Below are positions 7,909 through 14,919 of a stretch of DNA of 57,402 bases, one piece after another. The notes under the pieces were generated by a model. That model saw only the letters and a list, made by a program, of their open reading frames with translations, was not told the DNA's origin and made no database searches. A program made the position numbers and the translations under genes. This stretch comes from JAUICS01 sp964384335 (GTDB taxonomy: Bacteria > Pseudomonadota > Alphaproteobacteria > Micavibrionales > Micavibrionaceae): NCBI GenBank assembly GCA_964384335.1, contig CAYLKN010000012.1, forward strand, positions 1 to 57,402, read 5' to 3'. Every line of letters starts with the position of its first letter. Positions within the stretch are counted from its first letter, which is position 1.

Positions 7909-9445
7909 CGTAATTACCATTATTCGCTTCGTTATCCTGCCCTTGCATATTGAGTTCATTTTCAGACATACCGGAACCGGTGTCTAACCCGGACTCCAAG
8001 TCGGACTTCAAGTCGGACTCCATGTCGGAGTCGATGGATTGCGGGTTCTTATCATTGCCACTGAATGCGTTCATCTTTTCCGGATAAAGATAACCTGTTA
8101 CATAATTCTGAACACTTAACGGGTTAAGATATTTATCTGCAACCACAGAAACATCTCCGCGGCCCACTGCCTCAATCTGTTCCGGCCAGGTTTCAATATC
8201 ATCAAGAGAAACACCGGTTATCATTGCTCTTCCGACTATCATAGCGGGGCCGCTTAAACTATCCCTGGCATATATGGCGTCGGCCAAAAGCTGATTGACC
8301 GCCCTTTGAAACTCTTCTTCACTGATACCGTCTTCAACGAGCTTTAATATTTCGGCGTCTATGGCCGCATCAAGATCTTCGAGCGCAACCCCTTCCGCCG
8401 GGACGGCATGTATTACAAGTTCGCTCGTGTCTCTTTGAAAACCATCATAATTGACATACAGGCGCGTTGCCAGCTTTTGCTCTATAACAAGGGCGTTGTA
8501 AAGCCGGCTTCCTGAACCGCCGCCGAGCACAACAGAGAGAATATCAAGCCTCTTTGAGTCTTCCTTGTTGAGTGTCCAGCCCGGCACTTTATATAATCTG
8601 TAAAGTTCAGGCTGATGGATTTCGGGATCAGCGGCCGATATCTGAACATGTCCATTATGGCCGGTATGAAGGACTTTTGTTCGTTCTGGTACGGATCTGG
8701 CCGGAATTTGGCCGTAAATTTCACTGGAAAGAGCTTTAAGCTCATCCCTGGTAATCGCCCCCGAAACAACAAGAATTGCGTTCGCCGGCGTGTACCAGGC
8801 GTCATAATATTCCCTGGCATCTTTCCAGCCAAGTTTCTCAATTTCCGGCATCCATCCGATAATGGGCTTGCCGTAGGGGTGGTGCGGATAAAGAGCGATT
8901 CTCAATTGTTCTCTGAAATGCCGCTTTGGATTGTTTTCAATATTCTGACGCCGCTCCTCAATTACAACATTCAATTCCGACTGAATGTCTTTTTCGGGAG
9001 GGGAAAGGTTTTGCATGCGGTCGGCTCCCATCCGCATAACTGTTTCAAGATGCTGAACCGATACCGATTCAAAATAAGCCGTATAGTCCCATGATGTGAA
9101 AGCATTGTGCTCACCGCCCAGCTTTTTCACTGTCGTTGAGAACTCACCAGGTGCAAGCTGTTCAGTCCCTTTAAACATGAGATGCTCAAGGTAATGCGCG
9201 ATGCCGGATTTCCCATACGGCTCGTCCATCGCCCCGGCCTTGAACCAAAGCATATGCGTAACTACAGGCGCGCGATTATTCGGGATGAGAACAACCCGCA
9301 TTCCGTTATTTAAAGTGAACGTTTCGGCAGAAAAAGTCTGCGCACCGGCTTTTCCCGTCCAGAAAAATAAAAAAACCGTGCACAATAAGGCAAGCGCCGT
9401 TTTGTAATATAACGTTTTACAAGATAAGAAGGTCTTAACCATCAC
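7895..9445 (-). CDS. Zinc-dependent M16 peptidase (pitrilysin family), exported
   Basis: 516 residues. A signal peptide (TALALLCTVFLFFWTGKAGA, cleavage after AGA) precedes an M16 N-terminal domain with the inverted zinc motif HYLEH near residues 84-88 and the downstream conserved NAFTSWDYTAYFE and VVIEERR, where the third zinc ligand Glu lies. The second half has VLGGGSGSRLYNALV and the Arg/Tyr substrate-binding segment. It is expected to cleave peptides in the periplasm together with the inactive partner encoded next. The start is GTG 9445 or ATG 9442, behind GGAGGAAGG. The C terminus carries an unusual Ser/Asp/Glu repeat (DSDMESDLKSDLESGLD) encoded by a 12-bp tandem repeat. Confidence 0.94.
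   Translation of the reverse strand: MMVKTFLSCKTLYYKTALALLCTVFLFFWTGKAGAQTFSAETFTLNNGMRVVLIPNNRAPVVTHMLWFKAGAMDEPYGKSGIAHYLEHLMFKGTEQLAPGEFSTTVKKLGGEHNAFTSWDYTAYFESVSVQHLETVMRMGADRMQNLSPPEKDIQSELNVVIEERRQNIENNPKRHFREQLRIALYPHHPYGKPIIGWMPEIEKLGWKDAREYYDAWYTPANAILVVSGAITRDELKALSSEIYGQIPARSVPERTKVLHTGHNGHVQISAADPEIHQPELYRLYKVPGWTLNKEDSKRLDILSVVLGGGSGSRLYNALVIEQKLATRLYVNYDGFQRDTSELVIHAVPAEGVALEDLDAAIDAEILKLVEDGISEEEFQRAVNQLLADAIYARDSLSGPAMIVGRAMITGVSLDDIETWPEQIEAVGRGDVSVVADKYLNPLSVQNYVTGYLYPEKMNAFSGNDKNPQSIDSDMESDLKSDLESGLDTGSGMSENELNMQGQDNEANNGNYDEQE
7991..8038 (-). repeat. 12-bp minisatellite, four units, within the M16 peptidase gene
   Basis: On the plus strand the units read ggactccaagtc, ggacttcaagtc, ggactccatgtc and ggagtcgatgga, in register with codons. 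On the coding strand they give the acidic DSDMESDLKSDLESGLD tail. The period of exactly four codons means that gain or loss of units would keep the frame. Confidence 0.8.
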
Positions 9446-9997
9446 TTAATCACCTTCCTCCAGTGCGGGTGTTTCGCCTTCTGTTATATCCTGCCCTTTT
9501 ATAATGTTCTCCTGAATACGGCGAGCCTCTGCCGGCGCATCGACAGCCACACCGGCAGGTTTTGATGTTCCAAGACTGATACCGAGGAGCCTTTCAGCAA
9601 CAGGTTTTTCCCGCACCTGTGATTGTGCTGCCTCCCGGTTAACAATATCCCTTATGTCAGGACTGGCATTATCAACCCCCAGCTCTTTAAGGAAAGACAT
9701 CTCGTCCTGTTCAAAACTGCCGTCTTTTTCTTTCTGAAACCGGCTTTCCCCCAAAAGAGTTTCCCTTGCCATTACATCAGACCGTTTTTCCTGGGGTCTG
9801 ACTGCACCGGGGGCAGGCGGCCTGAGCGAATAATCAGGCGGCAAAGTCAAAGGTGCGCGCTTTACAACCAAAAACTCATCAGGCACTTGTCGTCCAAGCC
9901 CCAGTTGTTCTTTTGTCGATTCACCGCAAGCCGATAAAACGCATACGAATGTAAGCGGCACAAAAACAGAAAAAAAGTTTCTTTTAAAAGCGATCAT
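9446..9997 (-). CDS. DUF3035-type outer-membrane lipoprotein
   Basis: About 183 residues with a lipoprotein signal: basic start MIAFKRN, hydrophobic core VFVPLTFVCV, lipobox LSAC with the Cys to be lipidated. The mature part contains DEFLVVKRAPLTLPPDYSLRPPAPG, the characteristic segment of the alphaproteobacterial DUF3035 lipoproteins, followed by low-complexity, mostly helical sequence. The start at 9997 overlaps the lspA stop as ATGA, with GAGAAGAA just upstream; a longer reading to 10057 would only add lspA-overlapping sequence. It sits between lspA, the peptidase that matures lipoproteins, and the M16 pair. Its role is unknown. Confidence 0.88.
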   Translation of the reverse strand: MIAFKRNFFSVFVPLTFVCVLSACGESTKEQLGLGRQVPDEFLVVKRAPLTLPPDYSLRPPAPGAVRPQEKRSDVMARETLLGESRFQKEKDGSFEQDEMSFLKELGVDNASPDIRDIVNREAAQSQVREKPVAERLLGISLGTSKPAGVAVDAPAEARRIQENIIKGQDITEGETPALEEGD

Positions 9998-10554
9998 GAT
10001 TTCTTCTCTAGTCTGAATCCCCGATATACAATATACAATGCCCCCAAAACAATGCAAGAATCCGCAATATTAAACGCCGGATAATGCCACCCCGCAAGAT
10101 GAAAATCAAAAAAATCGGCAACAGCCCCAAATCTCAAGCGGTCACATATATTACCAAGCGCTCCTCCTATGATAACCGCCAAGGCAACAGTCATATGCTT
10201 ATCATCCGTCTTCAGGGCCCAGATGAACAGGCAGAAGGATATAAAGGCCGAAACGCCAGTAATAATGTAAAGACCGTTTTCACGACTGCCGGAAAACAAT
10301 CCGAAACTGATCCCTTCATTCCAAACCATAACAAGGTTAAAGAACGGCAGAATTTCTATTTTCACCGGAGCCAGACGAAACCCTTCATTCGTAAGCCACA
10401 TAAAAAATCCTGCCGGAGGCACATCCTGAAGTCTTTTGTAGACAAGCTCCATAATTGTCCATTTGCAAAGCTGATCCGCAAAAAAAACAAAGCCTGCCAC
10501 AACGAACAGAAAAAAGACTTTTCCTGGCAAATTTGTATTCATTTCAGATCTCAT
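9994..10554 (-). CDS. lspA: Lipoprotein signal peptidase LspA
   Basis: 186 residues with four membrane segments. It shows the aspartyl-peptidase motifs of signal peptidase II: GNICDRLRFGAVADFFDFH and FNIADSCI, whose Asp residues form the catalytic pair. It cleaves the signal peptide of diacylated prolipoproteins at the inner membrane. The ATG at 10554 has AAGGA seven bases upstream; an in-frame ATG at 10542 is possible. It overlaps the lipoprotein gene by 4 bp. The usual ileS neighbour is absent here, and upstream lies the divergent flagellin gene. Confidence 0.96.
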   Translation of the reverse strand: MRSEMNTNLPGKVFFLFVVAGFVFFADQLCKWTIMELVYKRLQDVPPAGFFMWLTNEGFRLAPVKIEILPFFNLVMVWNEGISFGLFSGSRENGLYIITGVSAFISFCLFIWALKTDDKHMTVALAVIIGGALGNICDRLRFGAVADFFDFHLAGWHYPAFNIADSCIVLGALYIVYRGFRLEKKS

Positions 10555-10658
10555 TGCGTAATCCTTGCCTCATTTGTTTTTCTTGTCAGTTAACAAGACT
10601 TCAGTAACAGTTTTCGGTCAGACTGGATTTTTTTCTTAACACTTTGTTAAGAGTTGTG

Positions 10659-10685
10659 TAAGATACTAATTATATGTGCCGAGAA
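10659..10685 (+). promoter_or_regulatory. Candidate sigma-28 (FliA-type) promoter of the flagellin gene
   Basis: The -10 box GCCGAGAA (10678-10685) matches the sigma-28 consensus GCCGATAA at seven of eight positions. It is separated by exactly 11 bases from TAAGATAC (10659-10666), which keeps the TAA core of the -35 box TAAAGTTT (four of eight). It lies about 50 bp ahead of the flagellin start, as expected for a late flagellar gene. Confidence 0.6.
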
Positions 10686-10694
10686 TTGGCACAT
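10674..10694. promoter_or_regulatory. 7-bp inverted repeat over the flagellin promoter
   Basis: ATGTGCC (10674-10680) and GGCACAT (10688-10694) form a perfect inverted repeat with a 7-base spacer that covers the candidate -10 box. A second perfect repeat, CTTAAC/GTTAAG, lies at 10635-10651. Either could be an operator or a 5' leader hairpin; no known regulator site is recognised. Confidence 0.4.
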
Positions 10695-10733
10695 GCAGAA
10701 AGCAAACATAAACCTTAGGAAAAGGAGGAAACC

Positions 10734-12557
10734 ATGGGCTCAGATGTAGCCATTTCGGCAGCGTTGCGACAAAATTTGTTCAACCTGACCAGCACTAACG
10801 ACTCTATCAATGACATTACAAACATTCTAGCCAGCGGACGGGAAGTCAGTTCTCCGCTCGATGATCCGGTAAGATTTTTTGCCGCACAATCATTGACGGA
10901 CAGGGCAACCGACCTTAACGGAACTTTGGATAGCATTGGTCAGAGTATTTCCATCATCCAACAAGCCACCGAATCAAACGCCAGGCTTGCAGATCTTATA
11001 ACCCAGAGCCAGTCCATTGCTGACCAGGCCCGCCAGACACTTGCTGAAGGTGCACGGGAAGCTCGGGTAACGGGTTCTGTAGACCTGTCCGGTGTTGATG
11101 ACGTGACTGGTGACCTTACAAACGTTCAGTCCGGAGATCAGATCCGTATCACGGTGTCCGATCCTGAAAACCCTCAGCGTCCTGTGGTATTTGAGGAAGA
11201 TAGCGCCAACACGGCCAACAGCTTCAGCGTATCACTCAGCGACGGTCAGTCTATTAATCAGCTGATTGCCGACATCAACGCCAACGAAGATACCGGCGGG
11301 CAGCAGGTTATACGGGCTCGTCTTAACGACGATGGCGGTCTTGAAATTACGGCCCTTAACGGCGGTAATCTGCGGATCGAATTTCTCGATGCTGGCGATA
11401 CTGAACCTGGCAACCAAACTCTTGCTGCGGCTACGCCTTCCGATACGGACCTGGCGGAAGCTCTCGGGTTTGATGTGCTCGGCTTCGAAAACTTCGACGG
11501 AAACACTGCAACTGCCAACACGGCTTCTATTACCGCTGTTGCCAGCCCGACACTGCAATCTCTGCAGTTGTTTGATTCTTCAAACAGTGATGCTGTTGCC
11601 GTCAGGACAACCACGTTAGCCAACCTGGTGGATTCGAACAGTAATGATTTCGGATTCAGCGGCGGTGCTGACAGTTCCCTGAGCATCAGTCTGAACGGTG
11701 AAGAAGCAGTGACACTTGAGCTTCAGGACGGAGTGACAGGGGGATTTGATCCCGCATCTGTGACCGTTCAGGACTTCATCGACGCCATTAATACCGACGC
11801 CTCTTTGAATACACAGATACAGGCTTCGTTTGATGACGTTACCGGCCAGATTTCTATCCGGTCGATTGATGCAAGTGTCAGCACTGTTCAGTTCCAGTTT
11901 GAGGCGGGCGCCACCGGTGCTACCGGCGGACGGCTGTTTGGTTTCGGTGTAAGCCAGGCTTCGTTCTCGACAGCACAGGGCTTCTCGGCAGGAAACTCTA
12001 CACCCCTCGCGAGCGGGTCCGGGAACATTATTTCCAGGACATTTCAGTTCGGAAAGGGTGCGGCCGAGTTGCTTGAGCAGGAACAGAGCTTTAACAGGCT
12101 CCGGACCCAGATCGACCAGCTTGTTGAAAACGATGCCGGATTTGCAGGTATCAACCTGTTGAACGGAGACAATCTGACGACGTTCTTTAACGCGGACAGA
12201 ACAAGTCTTCTGGAAACACAGGGTGTTACCTTTACTTCAGCAGGTCTTGGCATCAGTGAGGCTGACTTCGGAAGATTGTCAACTGTCAACAACTCGATCA
12301 ACGAAGTGCGGGCTGCGCTCGAAACCTCCCGGGCATTCGGTGCGACGCTGGCCACTGACCTTGGTATTGTTGAGACACGTGAAACATTCACGCAAAACAC
12401 GATCAACAATCTTGAGGAAGGTGCAGACAAGCTTACACTGGCAGATCCGAACGAACAGGGAGCGAGACTGCTTGCCTTGCAGACAAGACAGCAGCTTGCC
12501 GTTACATCTCTGTCGTTGTCGGCTCAGTCCGAACAGAGCGTCTTACGACTCTTCTAA
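10734..12557 (+). CDS. fliC: Flagellin (large, with two flagellin-IN-like modules)
   Basis: 607 residues, longer than the roughly 280-500 usual in alphaproteobacteria. The N-terminal D0/D1 coiled coil (SINDITNILASGREVSSPLDDPVRFFAAQSLTDRA, then SIGQSISIIQQATESN) and the C-terminal partner (RTQIDQLVENDAGFAGINLLNG to the end, QEQ and LSAQSEQSVLRLF) are typical of flagellins. The centre has two repeats of the beta-rich flagellin-IN type (about residues 120-225 and 315-390), explaining the length. There is no Cys and no signal peptide, as expected for type III export. A strong AAGGAGG lies five bases before the ATG. It is monocistronic: a sigma-28-type promoter in front and two terminator hairpins behind. 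Confidence 0.93.
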   Translation: MGSDVAISAALRQNLFNLTSTNDSINDITNILASGREVSSPLDDPVRFFAAQSLTDRATDLNGTLDSIGQSISIIQQATESNARLADLITQSQSIADQARQTLAEGAREARVTGSVDLSGVDDVTGDLTNVQSGDQIRITVSDPENPQRPVVFEEDSANTANSFSVSLSDGQSINQLIADINANEDTGGQQVIRARLNDDGGLEITALNGGNLRIEFLDAGDTEPGNQTLAAATPSDTDLAEALGFDVLGFENFDGNTATANTASITAVASPTLQSLQLFDSSNSDAVAVRTTTLANLVDSNSNDFGFSGGADSSLSISLNGEEAVTLELQDGVTGGFDPASVTVQDFIDAINTDASLNTQIQASFDDVTGQISIRSIDASVSTVQFQFEAGATGATGGRLFGFGVSQASFSTAQGFSAGNSTPLASGSGNIISRTFQFGKGAAELLEQEQSFNRLRTQIDQLVENDAGFAGINLLNGDNLTTFFNADRTSLLETQGVTFTSAGLGISEADFGRLSTVNNSINEVRAALETSRAFGATLATDLGIVETRETFTQNTINNLEEGADKLTLADPNEQGARLLALQTRQQLAVTSLSLSAQSEQSVLRLF

Positions 12558-12570
12558 TTATCAAAGAAAT

Positions 12571-12608
12571 CCGGGCGGCGGGAAGAATTTTCTTTCGCCC
12601 GGGTTTTC
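12571..12608 (+). terminator. First hairpin after the flagellin gene
   Basis: CCGGGCG (12571-12577) pairs with CGCCCGG (12596-12602), followed by GTTTT. It begins 13 bases after the flagellin stop codon. Confidence 0.6.
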
Positions 12609-12616
12609 CAGATCAG

Positions 12617-12654
12617 AACCGGGATTTGGCAGAAGCCGTATCCCGGTTTTTTTT
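12617..12654 (+). terminator. Rho-independent terminator after the flagellin gene
   Basis: AACCGGGAT (12617-12625) and ATCCCGGTT (12640-12648) form a perfect 9-bp stem with an inner GGC/GCC pairing. It is followed directly by a run of eight Ts. This is the strongest terminator in the window. Confidence 0.9.
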
Positions 12655-12778
12655 GACTTGTTTTACCTGCCTGATGAAATTATTCCTGTCTTATATTTCG
12701 GACTGCTCTCACAAAACTTGATTATTTTTTGGAAATGCTTAATATGCATTGAAATTCAGTTTGGCTACGGGATATCTG

Positions 12779-12809
12779 TTGCGGCTAGAGCCCGCCATAA
12801 CTCTATAAT
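12779..12809 (+). promoter_or_regulatory. Candidate sigma-70 promoter of the olsB-like gene
   Basis: TTGCGG (12779-12784), 19-base spacer, perfect TATAAT (12804-12809). The start codon is at 12832, so the leader would be only about 16 nt and no clear ribosome site is visible. The spacer is longer than ideal. Confidence 0.4.
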
Positions 12810-12831
12810 GACCTGATGATATTGCAATTTT

Positions 12832-13689
12832 ATGAAACATACCCCGACTGAAAATTTCCTTAATACAATCGAAGTGCGCGTTGCCGGGACCCGTGAAGAG
12901 GTGGAAGCGGCCCAGCATCTTCGGTATCGTGTCTTTTATGAAGAATGTAACGCCATCGCCACAACCGAGGTTGAGGAGGAAAAGCGTGATATTGACGAGT
13001 ATGACTCTATTTCCGATCACCTTATTGTCGTTGACCGAAAGCTTGGGTGCGGGCCGGAATCCATCGTCGGAACGTACAGACTGTTAAGGCAGAATGTTGC
13101 CGAAAAACATGGCCAGTTTTACACCAGTGACGAGTACGACATTTCTCCCCTGATCAGCTCCGGCGCATCCCTTCTGGAACTGGGGCGGTCTTGCGTACTC
13201 GCCGAGTACCGGGTTCGCCCTGTTCTGCAAATGATGTGGAGTGCGATTGCGGAATATCTCACTCTTTACGATATCGGCCTGATGTTCGGCTGCGCAAGCA
13301 TGCATATTGTTGACGTTAACAGCATCAAAAAGGAATTATCCTATCTTTACCATTACCATCTTGCTCCGCCTGAGATCCGTCCGGTTGCCCTGCCGGCAAG
13401 GCATATTGATATGAATATGGTTTCCAAAGACAGGATTGACCGCAAGGCGGTTTTTAACAATCTGCCCCCTCTTTTCAAAGGATATATCAGACTCGGCGCC
13501 TTTATCGGTGACGGAGCCGTTGTTGATTTGCAATTTGGTACCACTGACGTCTGTATAGTTCTGCCAACCCATCTTGTAACTCAAAAATACCGCCGCCACT
13601 ATGAACGGGCCAACAGTATTGTGATGCCGGACAAACCCTTTACCGCCGGCAGCAAAATAAAACAGACCGTTCATCAGTCCGCAGAGTAA
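12832..13689 (+). CDS. olsB: GNAT-type N-acyltransferase, probable ornithine-lipid enzyme OlsB
   Basis: 285 residues of the hemolysin-like/OlsB acetyltransferase class. The N-terminal VAGTREEVEAAQHLRYRVFYEE is the conserved acyl-homoserine-lactone-synthase-like entry. ESIVGTYRLL, LLELGRSCVLAEYR and WSAIAEYLTLYDIGLMFGCASM follow in the order seen in OlsB proteins. OlsB transfers a 3-hydroxyacyl chain from ACP to the alpha-amino group of ornithine, giving lyso-ornithine lipid. The next gene, 7 bp downstream, is an OlsA-like O-acyltransferase, which is the main support for this pathway assignment; both are also related to acyltransferases of other pathways. No clear ribosome site precedes the ATG. 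Confidence 0.72.
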   Translation: MKHTPTENFLNTIEVRVAGTREEVEAAQHLRYRVFYEECNAIATTEVEEEKRDIDEYDSISDHLIVVDRKLGCGPESIVGTYRLLRQNVAEKHGQFYTSDEYDISPLISSGASLLELGRSCVLAEYRVRPVLQMMWSAIAEYLTLYDIGLMFGCASMHIVDVNSIKKELSYLYHYHLAPPEIRPVALPARHIDMNMVSKDRIDRKAVFNNLPPLFKGYIRLGAFIGDGAVVDLQFGTTDVCIVLPTHLVTQKYRRHYERANSIVMPDKPFTAGSKIKQTVHQSAE

Positions 13690-13696
13690 AAGCGTA

Positions 13697-14488
13697 ATGT
13701 TTATGATCAGGACAGTTTCCGGGGCCGCGAAACTGATTGCCATGACAGTGGTGAGTATTATGCTCATTCCCCTCCAGCTTATGATTTTAACCACCAAAGG
13801 CAGCCCCGGTCGTTTGATTATGCCCCGCATCTGGCATCGCATTATTTGTTACATATTCAGCCTGCGTAAAGTTATAAAGGGGAAACCGGTCAGGGGCAGG
13901 CAAACCGTTTACATCTGCAACCATATCTCTTACTTCGACATCCCTGTCCTTGGGTCCGTGCTGGAGGCGTCTTTCGTCTCAAAGGACGATGTTGCGGACT
14001 GGCCTGTTTTCGGGTTTCTGGCAAAACTGAACGATACTGTTTTCATCAGCCGGAATATAAGAGCAACGGACAAAGAAAAGCAGAAAATTAAAGCTGCACT
14101 GGAAAACGGCCGCTCCCTGATTCTGTTTCCGGAGGCAACCTCAACAAACGGTGCCGACGTATTGCCCTTCAAATCCGGTTTTTTTGAAGCCTTTGCAAAT
14201 ATGGACAAGGGAACGGATATTGTCCTTCAGCCAGTCAGTATTGTTTTGCGTGAATTGAACGGCGTAACTATAGACAAAAATGAAAGCACTGATCTTTATG
14301 CATGGTACGGTGACATGGAGCTTCTGCCGCATCTCTGGAATTACGCCTGCGGCGGCGGCGCGGTTATTGATCTTGAATTTCACCCTCCTTTTGAAACCGG
14401 TGCGTTTAAAAACCGGAAGGAGATGGCGCTGGCATGCTATGAAAAAGTCCGGAGCCCCTTTACATCTTCACTTCGTCAAGCCGCCTGA
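13697..14488 (+). CDS. olsA: 1-acyl-sn-glycerol-3-phosphate-type acyltransferase, probable OlsA
   Basis: 263 residues of the PlsC-like family. An N-terminal membrane segment (IAMTVVSIMLIPLQLMILTT) precedes the catalytic NHISYFD (H-x4-D) and the phosphate-binding FPEATSTNG. Membrane-bound, cytoplasmic face. Alone it would be called PlsC-like. Placed directly after an OlsB-type gene, it most likely adds the second, ester-linked acyl chain to lyso-ornithine lipid. Assignment to OlsA is by context. The bases before the ATG show only a weak ribosome site, so translational coupling to the upstream gene is likely. Confidence 0.75.
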   Translation: MFMIRTVSGAAKLIAMTVVSIMLIPLQLMILTTKGSPGRLIMPRIWHRIICYIFSLRKVIKGKPVRGRQTVYICNHISYFDIPVLGSVLEASFVSKDDVADWPVFGFLAKLNDTVFISRNIRATDKEKQKIKAALENGRSLILFPEATSTNGADVLPFKSGFFEAFANMDKGTDIVLQPVSIVLRELNGVTIDKNESTDLYAWYGDMELLPHLWNYACGGGAVIDLEFHPPFETGAFKNRKEMALACYEKVRSPFTSSLRQAA

Positions 14489-14573
14489 ATTTTTCGGCCT
14501 GGCCCTTGACCGGACCTTGATTAGTGTATTTGATCGCTGTAGTGTACAAAAACTTAAAAAAAGAGATGAATAT

Positions 14574-14789
14574 ATGTTTAACGAAGTTGAAATTTCAAAA
14601 ATTCAGCGTTATCTGCGCAACAAATTCGGTAATGAGCAAATAAAGCTTGAACGCCGGAACCGGGCGGATGATTCGGTTGAGGTTCACCTGGACGGCGAAT
14701 TCATGGCCGTAATCTACAAGGATGAAGAAGACGGTAAGATTTCCTATGACCTCAACATGGCTATTCTGGGCGGTGATCTTCCGGAATAA
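14574..14789 (+). CDS. DUF3126 family protein
   Basis: 71 residues, MFNEVEISKIQRYLRNKFGN at the start and ISYDLNMAILGGDLPE at the end. The pattern of a short helix, KIQxYLRxKFGN, then beta strands with DSVEVHLDGEFMAVIYKDEEDG, matches the small DUF3126 proteins common in Alphaproteobacteria. The ATG at 14574 is preceded by AAAGAG. A longer in-frame reading back to 14280 would overlap the acyltransferase gene and is not credible. Function unknown, cytoplasmic. Confidence 0.85.
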   Translation: MFNEVEISKIQRYLRNKFGNEQIKLERRNRADDSVEVHLDGEFMAVIYKDEEDGKISYDLNMAILGGDLPE

Positions 14790-14857
14790 AGTGCATTACC
14801 CCCGTCTTATCAAATCCATTATATTTGCATTTCACAATACCGCCCGATAAAATAATA

Positions 14858-14886
14858 TTGGGTTGAGTGCGCACTTGGCGTATGAT
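14858..14886 (+). promoter_or_regulatory. Candidate promoter for the tandem secreted-protein genes
   Basis: TTGGGT (14858-14863), 17-base spacer, TATGAT (14881-14886), 33 bases before the TTG start of the first gene. The -10 box is good and the -35 box weak. Confidence 0.35.
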
Positions 14887-14919
14887 GCCAGATAAAATAA
14901 TTGTTTGTGAGACAGTATT

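Noticed and set aside
9998..10057. Longer start for the lipoprotein gene
   Set aside because: It would add 20 residues inside lspA and bury the lipoprotein signal; the ATGA overlap start has a ribosome site and puts the signal at the N terminus.
10688..10704. Sigma-54 promoter (TGGCAC) before the flagellin gene
   Set aside because: TGGCAC is present, but no GC at the required distance follows; the same bases are the right arm of an inverted repeat, and a sigma-28-type site fits better.
14280..14573. Long N-terminal extension of the DUF3126 gene
   Set aside because: It runs through the acyltransferase gene in another frame; the family starts at MFNEVE.
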